This document shows positions 32,668 to 41,927 of a stretch of 64,000 nucleotides of DNA, piece after piece. The notes under the pieces were generated by a model, which was given only the letters and a program-made list of their open reading frames with translations, was not told the origin of the DNA and ran no database searches. Position 1 is the first letter of the stretch; every line of letters begins with the position of its first letter. A program made the position numbers and the translations under genes. The DNA is from XYD12-FULL-36-8 sp041739035 (GTDB taxonomy: Bacteria > Bacteroidota > Ignavibacteria > Ignavibacteriales > Ignavibacteriaceae): positions 62,001 through 126,000 of the forward strand of contig JBGSOQ010000455.1 of assembly GCA_041739035.1 (NCBI GenBank). Reading direction: 5' to 3'.

Positions 32668-33258
32668 TTATAAATAATTTTTCACTAAAACATTCGAACC
32701 GGATCCAAGTCCACGCAGGCACTTCATTGCATCTTTCATAGGAATAGTTGTTTTTTTTATTCTATTTTTTTCTAAAAAATAAACTGAACCAGACATTGGA
32801 TTAGGCGCACCAGGAATGTATACGGCATATTGTTCACCCTCAATCTCTTCAATCAAAAAAGCAAGCTGCCAGGCATCCTCAATCCTCGCAAGAACAGTTA
32901 ATAGAGAATTTTCACTTTCGAATCCGGCAAAACTTTCACCTGTTTTCTTTAAAATATCATAGCCCGGAATTTTAGAGAGAAGAGAACTTTCAAGTTTTGC
33001 GATTGCTGTTTTTGCTTTAGTTGTCCTGGCTATTATGCCTCCAAGATAAAGTAAAAAAAGCATAATAATAATTGAGATTAAAATTTCAGCTCCAATTCCG
33101 AAAATATTAGTTATATCTAATAACTTAATAACCGGTCCTACAAGCACAGAAGTTATCTGAGATGCTTTCTGTATTACTATTAATAAAATAACTAGTGGTA
33201 TAAAGAAAATTATACCGCCAATGATCATAGTTTTAATAAAATCTAATGTACTTTTCAT
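32668..33258 (-). CDS. DUF502 family inner-membrane protein
   Basis: The protein has about 196 residues. The start is ATG 33256-33258 (MKSTLDFIKTMIIGGIIFFI), placed 9 nt after AAAGGA; in-frame ATG 33265 and TTG 33274 upstream are less likely. Two transmembrane helices near 10-35 and 55-85 are followed by a soluble domain with the DUF502 phrases LSKIPGYDILKKTGESFAGF, AYVIYIPGAPNPMSGSVYFL-like (here YAVYIPGAPNPMSGSVYFLE) and MKDAMKCLRGLGSG. The family is widespread and of unknown function, perhaps in envelope organisation. It is a single gene with relics of other genes on its upstream side. Confidence 0.88.
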   Translation of the reverse strand: MKSTLDFIKTMIIGGIIFFIPLVILLIVIQKASQITSVLVGPVIKLLDITNIFGIGAEILISIIIMLFLLYLGGIIARTTKAKTAIAKLESSLLSKIPGYDILKKTGESFAGFESENSLLTVLARIEDAWQLAFLIEEIEGEQYAVYIPGAPNPMSGSVYFLEKNRIKKTTIPMKDAMKCLRGLGSGSNVLVKNYL

Positions 33259-33302
33259 AACTAACATTCCTTTCAATCAAAATATTTTTAATTCATACAA
33301 TG

Positions 33303-33359
33303 TTATTTATCACGAGCAAACTCAACATAAAATGTAATAATTTTTGAAGCAGTCAAAAT
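33303..33359 (-). pseudogene. 3' relic of a homologue of the membrane protein at 51670
   Basis: Eighteen codons and a TAA read ILTASKIITFYVEFARDK on the minus strand. The last eleven residues align with LTFYVEFARRK, the exact C-terminus of the 51670 gene product. No start or upstream homology remains. It lies 44 nt upstream of the DUF502 start. Short, but matched in frame and stop position. Confidence 0.5.
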
Positions 33360-33647
33360 AATTTTATTTCTTCCTCTCCATTAATCGGTATTAGTTTTTA
33401 GGTGATATAAAATTCTTGTATTGGTGCAGATGCCAGGCTTGAGCTAGATAAGTAATTTTCGAAAAATATAGTCTTCATTTAATTCATTAATCTTATAAAA
33501 CAAAAATACAGCATTAATAACAGATTAGTCTATGACATAGTTGTTTTTATTTTAGGATAAATAAAAATGGCGCTGAATCACTTCAACGCCTTTTAAATAA
33601 AATTCTAATCTTGGGCATCACACTTCGATCGTGAAACACGGAAGTGC
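33360..33647. other. Non-coding gap with a G+C-rich hairpin and a terminator-like hairpin
   Basis: At 33621-33646 CACTTC/GAAGTG and an inner CGTG/CACG pair form a hairpin next to the HAD relic. At 33562-33590 GGCG-TGAA pairs with TTCA-CGCC beside an A-run, reading as a minus-strand terminator that would serve the amidohydrolase transcript. The rest is AT-rich with nothing recognised. Confidence 0.5.
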
Positions 33648-33701
33648 TTATTTCCCTGAATAATTTTTATTCCAATCATTTTTCATATCAATAACAGTCC
33701 A
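33648..33701 (-). pseudogene. 3' relic of the HAD phosphatase family (third copy)
   Basis: Seventeen codons plus TAA encode WTVIDMKNDWNKNYSGK. WTV-x-DMKNDW is identical to the C-terminus of the intact HAD protein (41928) and the longer relic at 38361. It lies 20 nt beyond the amidohydrolase stop on the same strand. Nothing of the upstream domain remains. Confidence 0.65.
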
Positions 33702-33721
33702 CAAATAATTAAACAATACAA

Positions 33722-35479
33722 TTAATTTTTATAAATCATCTTACCTTCTTTAATTGTCGCTTCAACACTAATTTTATTTATTTTCATCGGATCAATTTTT
33801 AACGGATTGTCTGATAATATAACTAAGTCAGCCAATTTACCTTCTTTAATACTGCCTTTTTTGTCTTCCTCAAAGTGTTGCCATGCGCTCCAGATGGTAA
33901 TTGCCTGCATTGCCTGGTAAGGAGTGATTCTTTCATCAGGCCCTATTACATCGCCAGAGCGAGAAACCCGGTTAACACTTGCCCAAACAATCTGCATAAG
34001 GTTGGGCAGGGCTACCGGTGCATCTGTGTGAATAGTGATTTTGAAACCGTCATCGATCAGCGATTTTGCCGGACAGATTAGCTGAGCTCTTTCAGGACCA
34101 ATGATTTTTTTGTACCAATCACCCCAGTAAAATGTATGCATGGTAAAAATCGAAGGAATAATTTTCAATTCTTTTAAATCTTTGTATTGATCTCTTCGTA
34201 AAAACTGCCCGTGTATCATTACAATTCTCCGGTCGTAGTTTCCATATTTTTCAGCAGCTGGTCTCATTGTTCTTATCAGTTGGTCTATTGCAGCATCTCC
34301 ATTGGTGTGAATTTCAACCTGCCAGTTTTGCTGAAATGCTTTTTCAAATAATCTTTCCACAATTTTGTCATCCGGAATTGCGGGGTAACCTCTGTAACCT
34401 TCCTTTTGTCCGTCTGGTGGAATGAGATAAGGCTGAGTAGACCATGCTGTTCTTCCTTGTGGTGAACCGTCAAGAGTAATTTTCATTCCTCCCACACGAT
34501 AACCATTTGTATATTTTTTACCTGTCCAGGGACTCTCCATTCTCTGAAAGGATTCTCCTGTTACCTCATGAGTTTCCATAACAGCAGAGCAGCTCAATCC
34601 TTTAACCTTATTTTCCATTGAATAATCCAGATATGAAACTACATCGATTTTAAAACCCTTTTTTTCAGCATAGTTCATAAAATCTTCGTGGTTCCCAAAA
34701 GCACGACCTTCCTCAGCAGTTGTGTAGCCGAATTGCATAGCGAGGTCCTGAGCCTTGTCAAGAAAATAGAAAACATTTTCTTCAGTTTTGGGTGTAATTA
34801 TTTTCATCATAATCGGGATAGCAGCAAGTTCCTCCAAAACACCATTTGGCTCATTACTGCCCGGCATTCTTCTAATCACACCACCTTCTGGATTTTTTGT
34901 TTCAGCAGTGATGCCGACCGCTTTCAACCCCGCACTATTCATTACGGCAAAATGTCCTGAAATATGAACAACAATAACCGGAATTTCGGTTGAAACTTTA
35001 TCCAGATCTTCTTTTGTAGGATGCCTGCCTTCCTTTAAAACAGCATCATCATAACCCATTCCCAATATCCAGCCGATTCGTTCTAGATCAGGTCCTTTTG
35101 CCCATTCTTTCAACGTATTGACTAAAGCATCAATATCATTTACTTCTCCATCAGGTGAAGCCAATAAATTTGCTGCTATAGCCTGTGCACCAAAACCACC
35201 AAAATGACAATGGCCATCGATAAAACCGGGGAACATGGTTTTTCCTTGAAGGTCAAGAAGTTCAGTATCTCTTCCTTCAAATATCATAGCTTCGTCTTTT
35301 GAACCGACAAAAAGTATTTTGCCGTCTTTAACTGCTACTGCTTCTGCATACTGTGGAGAGTCACCCTCCATAGTAACAATATCACCGCCATAGTATATTG
35401 TGTCAGCAGCTTTTTCAGGTTGTTGTTTACAACCAACAAACATTAATAATAATGTAAAAATTAATAGTAGGTTTTTCAT
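33722..35479 (-). CDS. Amidohydrolase-family lipoprotein (YtcJ-like)
   Basis: The protein has about 585 residues with start at ATG 35477-35479 after AAAGGAAATG; upstream in-frame codons add an implausible leader. The lipobox FVGC places it on an outer leaflet. The metal-dependent hydrolase fold shows TMFPGFIDGHCHFGGFG (H-x-H metal ligands), VEIHTNGDAAIDQL, KITIHTDAPVALPNLM and the C-terminal composite-domain signature ADLVILSDNPLKID. This Amidohydro_3 subgroup includes exported enzymes acting on unknown N-acyl, carbamate or lactone compounds. It is flanked downstream by an HAD relic and upstream by unrelated envelope genes. Confidence 0.9.
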   Translation of the reverse strand: MKNLLLIFTLLLMFVGCKQQPEKAADTIYYGGDIVTMEGDSPQYAEAVAVKDGKILFVGSKDEAMIFEGRDTELLDLQGKTMFPGFIDGHCHFGGFGAQAIAANLLASPDGEVNDIDALVNTLKEWAKGPDLERIGWILGMGYDDAVLKEGRHPTKEDLDKVSTEIPVIVVHISGHFAVMNSAGLKAVGITAETKNPEGGVIRRMPGSNEPNGVLEELAAIPIMMKIITPKTEENVFYFLDKAQDLAMQFGYTTAEEGRAFGNHEDFMNYAEKKGFKIDVVSYLDYSMENKVKGLSCSAVMETHEVTGESFQRMESPWTGKKYTNGYRVGGMKITLDGSPQGRTAWSTQPYLIPPDGQKEGYRGYPAIPDDKIVERLFEKAFQQNWQVEIHTNGDAAIDQLIRTMRPAAEKYGNYDRRIVMIHGQFLRRDQYKDLKELKIIPSIFTMHTFYWGDWYKKIIGPERAQLICPAKSLIDDGFKITIHTDAPVALPNLMQIVWASVNRVSRSGDVIGPDERITPYQAMQAITIWSAWQHFEEDKKGSIKEGKLADLVILSDNPLKIDPMKINKISVEATIKEGKMIYKN

Positions 35480-35744
35480 TAATACATTTCCTTTTTTTAA
35501 TACAAAAATATTTTTTTGGCTTAAACTTATCAGAAATATTTGAAACATTGCTTCACTAATTTCTTAGTCTACTTTATTTCATTTTGAAGTTTAAATAACC
35601 CAGTGTTTTAAATCGATATTAGTGAAGGTTATATCATCTGAAAAATTATTAAATGTTTGAAAATTCAACACCTTTAGCTGAATTTTATTATTTAGCTAAA
35701 TAAGATTTCTTCAATATCTCAGTATTTATTGGAAAAATAAAATC

Positions 35745-36713
35745 CTAATCTTTATCCTCTTCAACGTTTACAACTTCGTACATATTTTTTCCATCTATCA
35801 GTACAGGTTGATAATAAGTTTCTCCATATTGCACGTAAGTTACATCACCAATCTTAACTTCTTCACCTCCTTCTGGAAGATTTTCTACCAGAGTACCTGC
35901 AGTTGGAGGAACAACTGTATAGCCACTATCAGATTTTTCATAAAAGGTTCCACCGTAGTAGTAATTATTTGTTGTCTCATTCACCACCACGGTTTGAGAT
36001 CCCTCAGGCAAAACTTTTATTGTTGCTCCAGGAGGCGCCTGGACAACCGTATACCCTCCGTTGCTCTCAATATAGTATACTCCGGAATCATAATAATATG
36101 GTTGATTATTTACACTTACAACAATTGCTGTTACTGCCACTGCAGCAACAAAAAATCCCCACGGGTGCCATACTGGTCCCCAATAATATGGATGATAAGC
36201 ATGATAATGATACGGATGATAGCTATAATATCTGAATCCACCATAATGATATGGAGGTCTGGGGTAAGGTCGAACAGGAGGTCTTACATATACATTCCGG
36301 TTGACATTTACGTTTCTGCTATTATCTATATTTATATTCCTATTTCTATTATCAACATTAATGTTTCCTCTATTCCTATCAAGATTGCCTTGGTTTCTAT
36401 TAATATTAGTCTTATTTCGATCTAAGTTACTTTTATTTTCTTTTATATTAGTTTTATTCACATCCCGTTTGATATTCTGATTTGGTTTCTGAGTAGTTTT
36501 TCTATTGGATAAATCTCTGTTTGTAGATTTTCTGGAACCACCATTTATAGATCTGTTCTGTTGAGTATTTGGTTTTGAAAAATTCTGATTAGACCGATTT
36601 TTGCTGCCACCGGAGTTATGCTTCATCCTTTGAGCTTCTGCGGTAAATGGTATAAGCATTACCAGCACAACCAAATAGATAATGTATCGGAAGCCTATTT
36701 TTATTTTTTTCAT
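35745..36713 (-). CDS. Exported N/R-rich protein with C-terminal DUF6515-like repeats
   Basis: The 322-residue protein has a signal peptide ending TAEAQR. Residues about 30-140 are a low-complexity N/R/K-rich tract (NRNQGNLDRNRGNINVDN), followed by a P/Y/H-rich segment (PYPRPPYHYGG) and a hydrophobic helix near 185-205. The C-terminal half has repeated units of the type YYYDSGVYYIESNGGYTVV..PPGATIKVLPEG, resembling DUF6515. It is 15 nt upstream-spaced from the DUF2092 gene in the same direction (the DUF2092 gene precedes it), so they share a transcript. Probably an envelope-associated structural protein; function unknown. Confidence 0.7.
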   Translation of the reverse strand: MKKIKIGFRYIIYLVVLVMLIPFTAEAQRMKHNSGGSKNRSNQNFSKPNTQQNRSINGGSRKSTNRDLSNRKTTQKPNQNIKRDVNKTNIKENKSNLDRNKTNINRNQGNLDRNRGNINVDNRNRNINIDNSRNVNVNRNVYVRPPVRPYPRPPYHYGGFRYYSYHPYHYHAYHPYYWGPVWHPWGFFVAAVAVTAIVVSVNNQPYYYDSGVYYIESNGGYTVVQAPPGATIKVLPEGSQTVVVNETTNNYYYGGTFYEKSDSGYTVVPPTAGTLVENLPEGGEEVKIGDVTYVQYGETYYQPVLIDGKNMYEVVNVEEDKD

Positions 36714-36728
36714 AATTTATTTCCTCAT

Positions 36729-37451
36729 TTATTTAGCTTTTAGTCTTAATTGATTAGCATTTGCAGGTGGTGTAAACTCAAACATTGTGTTCGGATATTC
36801 AGTATTTATTTGCCAGTTTGAAAATGTGGCTTCATACTGTGTGTTTGGAGTTACGTCGTAATATACTATCACCATCTTCAATGGTAAGAATAATGCATCA
36901 TCAGAAATCCAGATTTGAATACCCATTGCGCTATTTTTAGCAATTATGTGAAAACAATCCTTATCATTAACTGTAGTATTCCCAACAAGAATTATTTCTT
37001 CATTGTTTTCAATAAGGTCATCCGTAAAAGATGGGTAAAAGAAATCTGCAGCGGGAAACTCAACACCGTAAGTTTTACTAACCGAATCAATTGTTGCAAT
37101 AATATTAGATGGGGCATCAATCACAGCATAATTATTTTCTTTGTATGAATAGTATGCAAGTTGTTTGCCGTTATACCAAAAGCCCCGATGGCCTTTATTT
37201 CCGTGTGAATCAATAAGCATCTTATCAGGTCCCACCATATAAACCTGATGCACATCGAAGTATTTAACTAAACCCAGTTCAACATCAATTACATCATGGG
37301 ATGTATTTAGTGTGTAGCTGCAGGAATTCAAATCACCTATCATACTACTCATCCGGTCTAGAATCACTATCGCTGTTGTATCGTATCTTGTCTCTTGCGC
37401 AAATAGCTGGAGAGGCAGGACTAACAAGAAAATAAAAAATATCTTTTTCAT
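36729..37451 (-). CDS. DUF2092 periplasmic protein
   Basis: The protein has about 240 residues, with start ATG 37449-37451 chosen because AGAGGATGGTT gives correct spacing (another ATG lies two codons earlier). The signal peptide ends LFAQET. The fold is a LolA-like open barrel with family phrases SSMIGDLNSCSYTLNTS, GPDKMLIDSHGNKGHRGFWY and YNGKQLAYYS. DUF2092 proteins are thought to carry lipophilic molecules through the periplasm by analogy with LolA. It is encoded between a neuromedin U-like barrel and a DUF6515-like protein with gaps of about 15 nt, a compact three-gene operon. Confidence 0.85.
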   Translation of the reverse strand: MKKIFFIFLLVLPLQLFAQETRYDTTAIVILDRMSSMIGDLNSCSYTLNTSHDVIDVELGLVKYFDVHQVYMVGPDKMLIDSHGNKGHRGFWYNGKQLAYYSYKENNYAVIDAPSNIIATIDSVSKTYGVEFPAADFFYPSFTDDLIENNEEIILVGNTTVNDKDCFHIIAKNSAMGIQIWISDDALFLPLKMVIVYYDVTPNTQYEATFSNWQINTEYPNTMFEFTPPANANQLRLKAK

Positions 37452-37466
37452 AACCATCCTCTTGAA

Positions 37467-38243
37467 TTAATTAGGGAATAGAAGAACTATCACTGCCCGC
37501 ACTCCTAAATCAGCTTTTGCTCCATCAGGAGCGGCAAGATTAATTCTTGGTCCAATTGCAAATTGGGTTTTCTGCTCACCTATGCTTGTAACTGCCGTTA
37601 AGATAGGGTTTAACCAAATGGTTGTGGTACTTCCATTCCAATTCTGTGTTAATTCCATATTAACACCAACACCGGCACCACTCTTCCAGTTGTAACTAAC
37701 AAACGGCTGAAAAAAAAGCTGGCTAACATCAGGTCTTTCATCACTTCCAGCGACACTCCATATCTGATTTATTAAACCACCGTAAGTCCATCCCTGGCTT
37801 TGCACAAGTGCGACAGCAGTTGGTCCTATTCCAAATTTCTTTGTTGTCAGATAGTCATCTGTACCGATTGGAACCAGAAATACAGGTCCGACACCCCAGG
37901 TAACCTTAGACTCAGCAGGACTGAAAAATGCACTTACTACTGCATCACTTAATCCAACCTGATTTTCCCCGGTGCCTGTAATATTATACTGAGAAACTAC
38001 GGGAACTATATACCTTGTAATCAGGTTCAAATTATCACCCATTTTTATTGGAATAACAGGCTGAATATTTAAAGTGTTTTTTGTTGCATTTAGATCACCA
38101 ATGCCAAAATCAGTGTTATTTTGAAATGGAACACTTATGAGTGATGCTATAGGATTGGCAAGTTTCTTTGCTAATTCTTCAGCTGACTGCGCCATAGAAT
38201 TTATTTGCAATAGAATTAGAAGTGTATAGATTAATTTAATCAT
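37467..38243 (-). CDS. Neuromedin U-like outer-membrane transporter
   Basis: The 258-residue protein has a signal peptide ending SMAQS. The family pattern is AEELAKKLANPIASLISVPF, QNNTDFGIG, LNIQPVIPIKMGDNLNLITR and the repeated WxxGP (TWGVGPVFLVPIGT). Bacterial proteins databased as neuromedin U (a misnomer) are MetA/porin-like barrels with this sequence. It starts the trio with DUF2092 and the DUF6515-like gene. The likely role is passage of a hydrophobic molecule handled by DUF2092; that is inference from context. Confidence 0.82.
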   Translation of the reverse strand: MIKLIYTLLILLQINSMAQSAEELAKKLANPIASLISVPFQNNTDFGIGDLNATKNTLNIQPVIPIKMGDNLNLITRYIVPVVSQYNITGTGENQVGLSDAVVSAFFSPAESKVTWGVGPVFLVPIGTDDYLTTKKFGIGPTAVALVQSQGWTYGGLINQIWSVAGSDERPDVSQLFFQPFVSYNWKSGAGVGVNMELTQNWNGSTTTIWLNPILTAVTSIGEQKTQFAIGPRINLAAPDGAKADLGVRAVIVLLFPN

Positions 38244-38360
38244 TTTTTATTTACAACCTTTCTTAATGAATTAGTATTAATATTAATTTGAATTTAAAAA
38301 CAATCAAGTGGATACCATTATAGTTTATAAAGTAGCAACCGAGACGCAATTTGAAATTTG

Positions 38361-38528
38361 CTACTTATAAATCTTATTCCAATCATTTTTCATGTCTAAA
38401 ACAGTCCAGCCTTTTTCATTAGCTTCATCAAGTCCTTTGTCTAAACTTCCAATAAAAGATTTTCTGTCATAAGCCCATTCACGCACGGCGTCTGTGTGAT
38501 AGACATATAACATAAATCTTTTTCCGTC
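38361..38528 (-). pseudogene. C-terminal relic of the HAD phosphatase gene
   Basis: Fifty-five codons plus TAG align without gaps to the C-terminus of the intact HAD protein at 41928; 41 of 55 residues are identical, including HTDA, REWAYDR, EANEKGWTV and DMKNDW. The frame is open but the catalytic two-thirds are gone. The break point (38528) is 21 nt from a G+C-rich near-palindrome. It is unlikely to encode a working enzyme. Confidence 0.85.
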
Positions 38529-38638
38529 TCATGCCGCAGTCTATTCAGGGTGTCAGGGTCGCACCGTGACACCCGTCAAACTAAATATTTCTTTATTAAT
38601 TAAGTAGACACACTATCACGTGTTCCTACAAATAAAAT
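38529..38638. other. Gap with a G+C-rich near-palindrome beside the HAD relic
   Basis: The 23-nt segment 38550-38572 begins GTGTCAGGGT and ends ACCGTGACAC; its arms are complementary except near the centre. It stands out in AT-rich DNA and adjoins the relic break point, so it may be a small dispersed repeat. The other part of the gap, 38244-38360, holds nothing recognised. Confidence 0.45.
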
Positions 38639-40174
38639 TTATTTTACTAATTCAAATTCACCCGGTTGCCAGGTTTTATCAAATAAGGCTTGCTCTGTGC
38701 CATACGTTCTGAACAAGGGAAACCATCCTTCACCCACATTGGTTTGCATCCAATTGCTTTCTTTTCCTTCCGGTGATTTAGGCCCAATGTACAGATCAAC
38801 ACTACCGTCTGCATTTATTTTCAAGTTTTTATCTCTCGAATCGATGTTGATAGCCCTTAACTTGTCTGGAGCATTTTCATTGTCAATAAAACAGCGGGTA
38901 ACTTCGCTATACAAAGTCAAAGCCCAGAAATTAGAGGCAGGCATACCTGCTGGCAAATGGATTTTGTATGTATTTGAACCCATTAGAAAATTACCATCTT
39001 TGTCTTTCTTGTTGGTTAAATAACTGGTAGTACCAGGGCCGGGAACGTTTGATTTCATACCCGCCGTTACCGTTACTGCTTCATAATAGTACTGATTGCT
39101 TTCATCTAAATAATAGTCCGTATTGCTCGTTTTTGTTAAAGGAAAATTAGACAAACACCGGTACCAGGTGGTGTTTTCGAAGTAAGGCTCATCCTCTCTA
39201 GGCTCTATTTGATTGGCTCTGCACATAAGCTCGCCCAAATTGGCTCCTTCAGCTAAAGTCGTTTTTAATTCTGATGATGGATTAAACGGTTTTCCATTTT
39301 CAATACCGAAATATCTCATATAAGTATAGAAAATTTTGTCTTGTGCCATCACCGGTTCATCCTGAATAAACTGGTGTACCAATTCAAAATATTTTAAACC
39401 ACCGGGTGGCGTACCATCAAAACGTTTATCTGTATTGGAAATGAATTTTACCGGCTTTAATGCTTCACCATATTTACCTATCAAAAAGCTTTCTTTCATC
39501 TTATTGACCTCCGCCTGGTCAGGCGATAAAAAACGGGTACCAATCATAATTTTATTGGTCGTAGCGTTTATTACAAAATACCCTTTGGTGTTTAGTTTTG
39601 ATACATCGTAACCATTAGGAATTACGAGGTATTTACCACCTTTTCCTTTGTCATTGCCCATCAATCCCAGGTCGCCCAATGAGAGTTGGAAAAAATCCAA
39701 TACACCACCGGCAGAAGGGCCTGCCGGATAACTGATAACTACAGGACCGGTTTTGGCGAGGTTTGCCCAACTAATCACATATGGAGTAGTAGCGTTAGCC
39801 GTAATAATACCTACTTTTTCATTAAAGGACTTATATTCTACAAAATCGAGGTCATTTGCCCCATACACTTCAGAACTTGCATTGTACCACATTTGAAAAG
39901 TGGCTACAGGTAATGCCCATTCGTAGACTGAAACCGCGCGTTGTAGCTGCAATTGCTCATTCAGTGTTTTTATAGATTCTTTGGATATGTATGTTTCGTT
40001 CAATTGAATATCACCAAAATCGGTTTTAATCAATTCATCGCCTGTCAAGGTTGCTTCCGAAAGTGCAATAGCACTATTATTTGCTGATGCTTCTTTTGGT
40101 TGCGGTTGCTTACAACCAGAGATTGCTGCAATTATTAAAAGCAGTAGCAGTGTTTGGAATTTTATTTTATTCAT
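38639..40174 (-). CDS. DUF1254/DUF1214 family lipoprotein
   Basis: The 511-residue protein has lipobox AISGC at about 17-21. The N-terminal DUF1254 half shows YEWALPVATFQMWYNASSEV and ATTPYVISWANLAKTGPVVI. The C-terminal DUF1214 half shows MPASNFWALTLYSEVTRCFI, INIDSRDKNLKINADGSVDLY and ESNWMQTNVGEGWFPLFRTY. These proteins are widespread and uncharacterised, and some sit beside sulfatases or other hydrolases. It pairs with a second DUF1254-type gene immediately upstream (155-nt gap). It should sit on a membrane surface outside the cytoplasm; the catalytic role is unproven. Confidence 0.85.
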   Translation of the reverse strand: MNKIKFQTLLLLLIIAAISGCKQPQPKEASANNSAIALSEATLTGDELIKTDFGDIQLNETYISKESIKTLNEQLQLQRAVSVYEWALPVATFQMWYNASSEVYGANDLDFVEYKSFNEKVGIITANATTPYVISWANLAKTGPVVISYPAGPSAGGVLDFFQLSLGDLGLMGNDKGKGGKYLVIPNGYDVSKLNTKGYFVINATTNKIMIGTRFLSPDQAEVNKMKESFLIGKYGEALKPVKFISNTDKRFDGTPPGGLKYFELVHQFIQDEPVMAQDKIFYTYMRYFGIENGKPFNPSSELKTTLAEGANLGELMCRANQIEPREDEPYFENTTWYRCLSNFPLTKTSNTDYYLDESNQYYYEAVTVTAGMKSNVPGPGTTSYLTNKKDKDGNFLMGSNTYKIHLPAGMPASNFWALTLYSEVTRCFIDNENAPDKLRAINIDSRDKNLKINADGSVDLYIGPKSPEGKESNWMQTNVGEGWFPLFRTYGTEQALFDKTWQPGEFELVK

Positions 40175-40254
40175 TTTCGTCCAAGATTATTTATTAGATG
40201 TTAACTAGGGTTTAAAATTAAGTCACATATTTTTGAGAAAGTTTATTCGTAAAG

Positions 40255-40300
40255 TAAACAAAAAAAAGAATAAGAATGAGTCGGCTGGTAACCGACCCTT
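40255..40300 (-). terminator. Possible terminator after the second DUF1254-type gene
   Basis: GTCGG (40280-40284) pairs with CCGAC (40292-40296). The minus-strand T-run begins about 10 nt further on, so this is a weak call. Confidence 0.4.
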
Positions 40301-40329
40301 AATAAAAACAATATGGTGTTGACTGATAA

Positions 40330-41730
40330 TTATTTCTTCACCAATTCTAACGGCGGTTGTTTCCAGGAACCATCCAATGCAGCTTCCTTCGGCCAATACA
40401 GGCGCATATACATGGCGAAAGGTCCCTTCGGTGCCGGAAGCCAGTTAGACTCTAGGTTTTTGCCTGGGGATTTGTTTTGGATGTATAGTGTATACCCGCC
40501 GTCAGCATCTTTCTTCAGTTCTGGCAGCATCGGTGAATTGATTAGGTAACGATTAATAGGATTAGCAACAAGCCAGCTTCCCGGAAGTTCATACATTGTT
40601 AGTGACCAAAACGCGTTGACCGGTGGTAGTTGGCCAGGTGCAAAACTTAATCTGTAACGGTTTGCACCATCCAGTTTCTGTCCATCTGCAGCTACACGAT
40701 ATATAGGATACATTGCCTCCTGCACCGAATTACCCCAGATGCCGATAGTTGCCAACATACGATTTAAATAATTGTTTTTCATATATTTGCGAGTACCGAA
40801 GAGGTCTCCTGATGTTAACTTTCCTTCATCAAGTAGCTTCACTCCTCCAGCGAATTCAGCCCAAGCATCAGCAATACCTTGCTCGAAGGCTGTCTTCATC
40901 TCTGGACTGAGATTGCTAGGGTCAAAATTCTTTCCTGCACCTATGCCGATCTTTGCGAAGCGTTCCATTAGCTCTGTCTCTGTCGGATCGGTCGGGCAGA
41001 ATTGTAAGATAAAGTTTAGGATGCTGAACAATTGCAGCGATGTCTTTTCTTCAACGTGTGTGATTGGCTTCATGTAATCTATGGGTGATGCAGGTTTGGG
41101 TGGCGTGGTGCCCAAAAATACTGAAAGTGGTTGCATCTTGTATTGAGATTGGATTCTCTTGACATTATCGATGTCACCCGGATTAAATAACTGCGTACGA
41201 TAAACGGCGAGTGTTAATTCCGTTTCGCATCGAATCACTTTTGTCAATCCATCAGGTTTGACGCCTTTCCAGTTTGGTCCAGCAATTAGGAAACTTCCGC
41301 CATCATTGCCAGTGGAACGGCTGCCAAGATAGTTAAAATTGAACGTGTATAAATCTGTGAGCTGGATACTGAAATAGCGCCCCTTCTCAATCTTCGGCAA
41401 TGTCAGAACGATTGGTTCGGTGCGCAAATCCATAAAAAGCCATGAGTATGGCGTGTCGGAGTTTGGTGTCTGAATTGCCTTGTCGGCCGGTGTGTAAACA
41501 TTTGGCTCGTTGTGGATTTCATTCACAGGCCCTTTGTATTCGGGATCATTTTTGTCAACGAAGTATCCGTACTCGATGCGGTAACTATCTACCATCGGGA
41601 AACCATAGGTGTATGCTTCCTTAACTATTTGTCTTGCCTCTTCCGGTGTAACTTCTTGTTTATTTGAGCAAGAAGAGAGTAAAAATCCCATTGCTATAAT
41701 AACTATAGCACTAGTAAGCGTGTATTTCAT
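40330..41730 (-). CDS. DUF1254/DUF1214 family lipoprotein, second copy
   Basis: The 466-residue protein has lipobox LLSSC and start after GAGGTGCTAA. Family signatures are EAYTYGFPMVDSYRIEYGYF, QTPNSDTPYSWLFMDLRTEP, MYELPGSWLVANPINRYLIN, and the ending LPAPKGPFAMYMRLYWPKEA with GSWKQPPLELVKK. It is much closer to the truncated copy at 56534 than to its neighbour at 38639 (the final dozen residues are the same). G+C content appears somewhat above its surroundings (27 of 60 in one line). Function unknown. Confidence 0.87.
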   Translation of the reverse strand: MKYTLTSAIVIIAMGFLLSSCSNKQEVTPEEARQIVKEAYTYGFPMVDSYRIEYGYFVDKNDPEYKGPVNEIHNEPNVYTPADKAIQTPNSDTPYSWLFMDLRTEPIVLTLPKIEKGRYFSIQLTDLYTFNFNYLGSRSTGNDGGSFLIAGPNWKGVKPDGLTKVIRCETELTLAVYRTQLFNPGDIDNVKRIQSQYKMQPLSVFLGTTPPKPASPIDYMKPITHVEEKTSLQLFSILNFILQFCPTDPTETELMERFAKIGIGAGKNFDPSNLSPEMKTAFEQGIADAWAEFAGGVKLLDEGKLTSGDLFGTRKYMKNNYLNRMLATIGIWGNSVQEAMYPIYRVAADGQKLDGANRYRLSFAPGQLPPVNAFWSLTMYELPGSWLVANPINRYLINSPMLPELKKDADGGYTLYIQNKSPGKNLESNWLPAPKGPFAMYMRLYWPKEAALDGSWKQPPLELVKK

Positions 41731-41890
41731 TTAGCACCTCATAATAATTTGATTGGATAATTCTATTTAGAACATTTTAATATATTTATTTCTACTATGA
41801 AATAAAGATAATTTAATTAAATATTTACTTTAATATGAGTTAGCAAAATACGACATCATTGTTGAAGATTAATAACCGATAATGCCTTGA

Positions 41891-41920
41891 CAAAAATAAA
41901 AAGGAGCACTAAGTGCCCCT
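41891..41920 (-). terminator. Terminator of the HAD phosphatase gene
   Basis: GGAGCAC and GTGCCCC (41902-41920) form a stem with one mismatch and a 3-nt loop, flanked by an A-rich run on the plus strand that becomes a T-run on the minus strand. Confidence 0.65.
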
Positions 41921-41927
41921 AATTTTT

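Noticed and set aside
35680..35703. AT-rich palindrome near ATTTAGCTAAAT as an operator
   Set aside because: Likely chance in AT-rich DNA and located downstream of a gene rather than in a promoter.
35808..36425. A 205-codon plus-strand frame rich in I and Y opposite the N/R-rich gene
   Set aside because: It is the antisense of low-complexity codons and has no recognisable domain.
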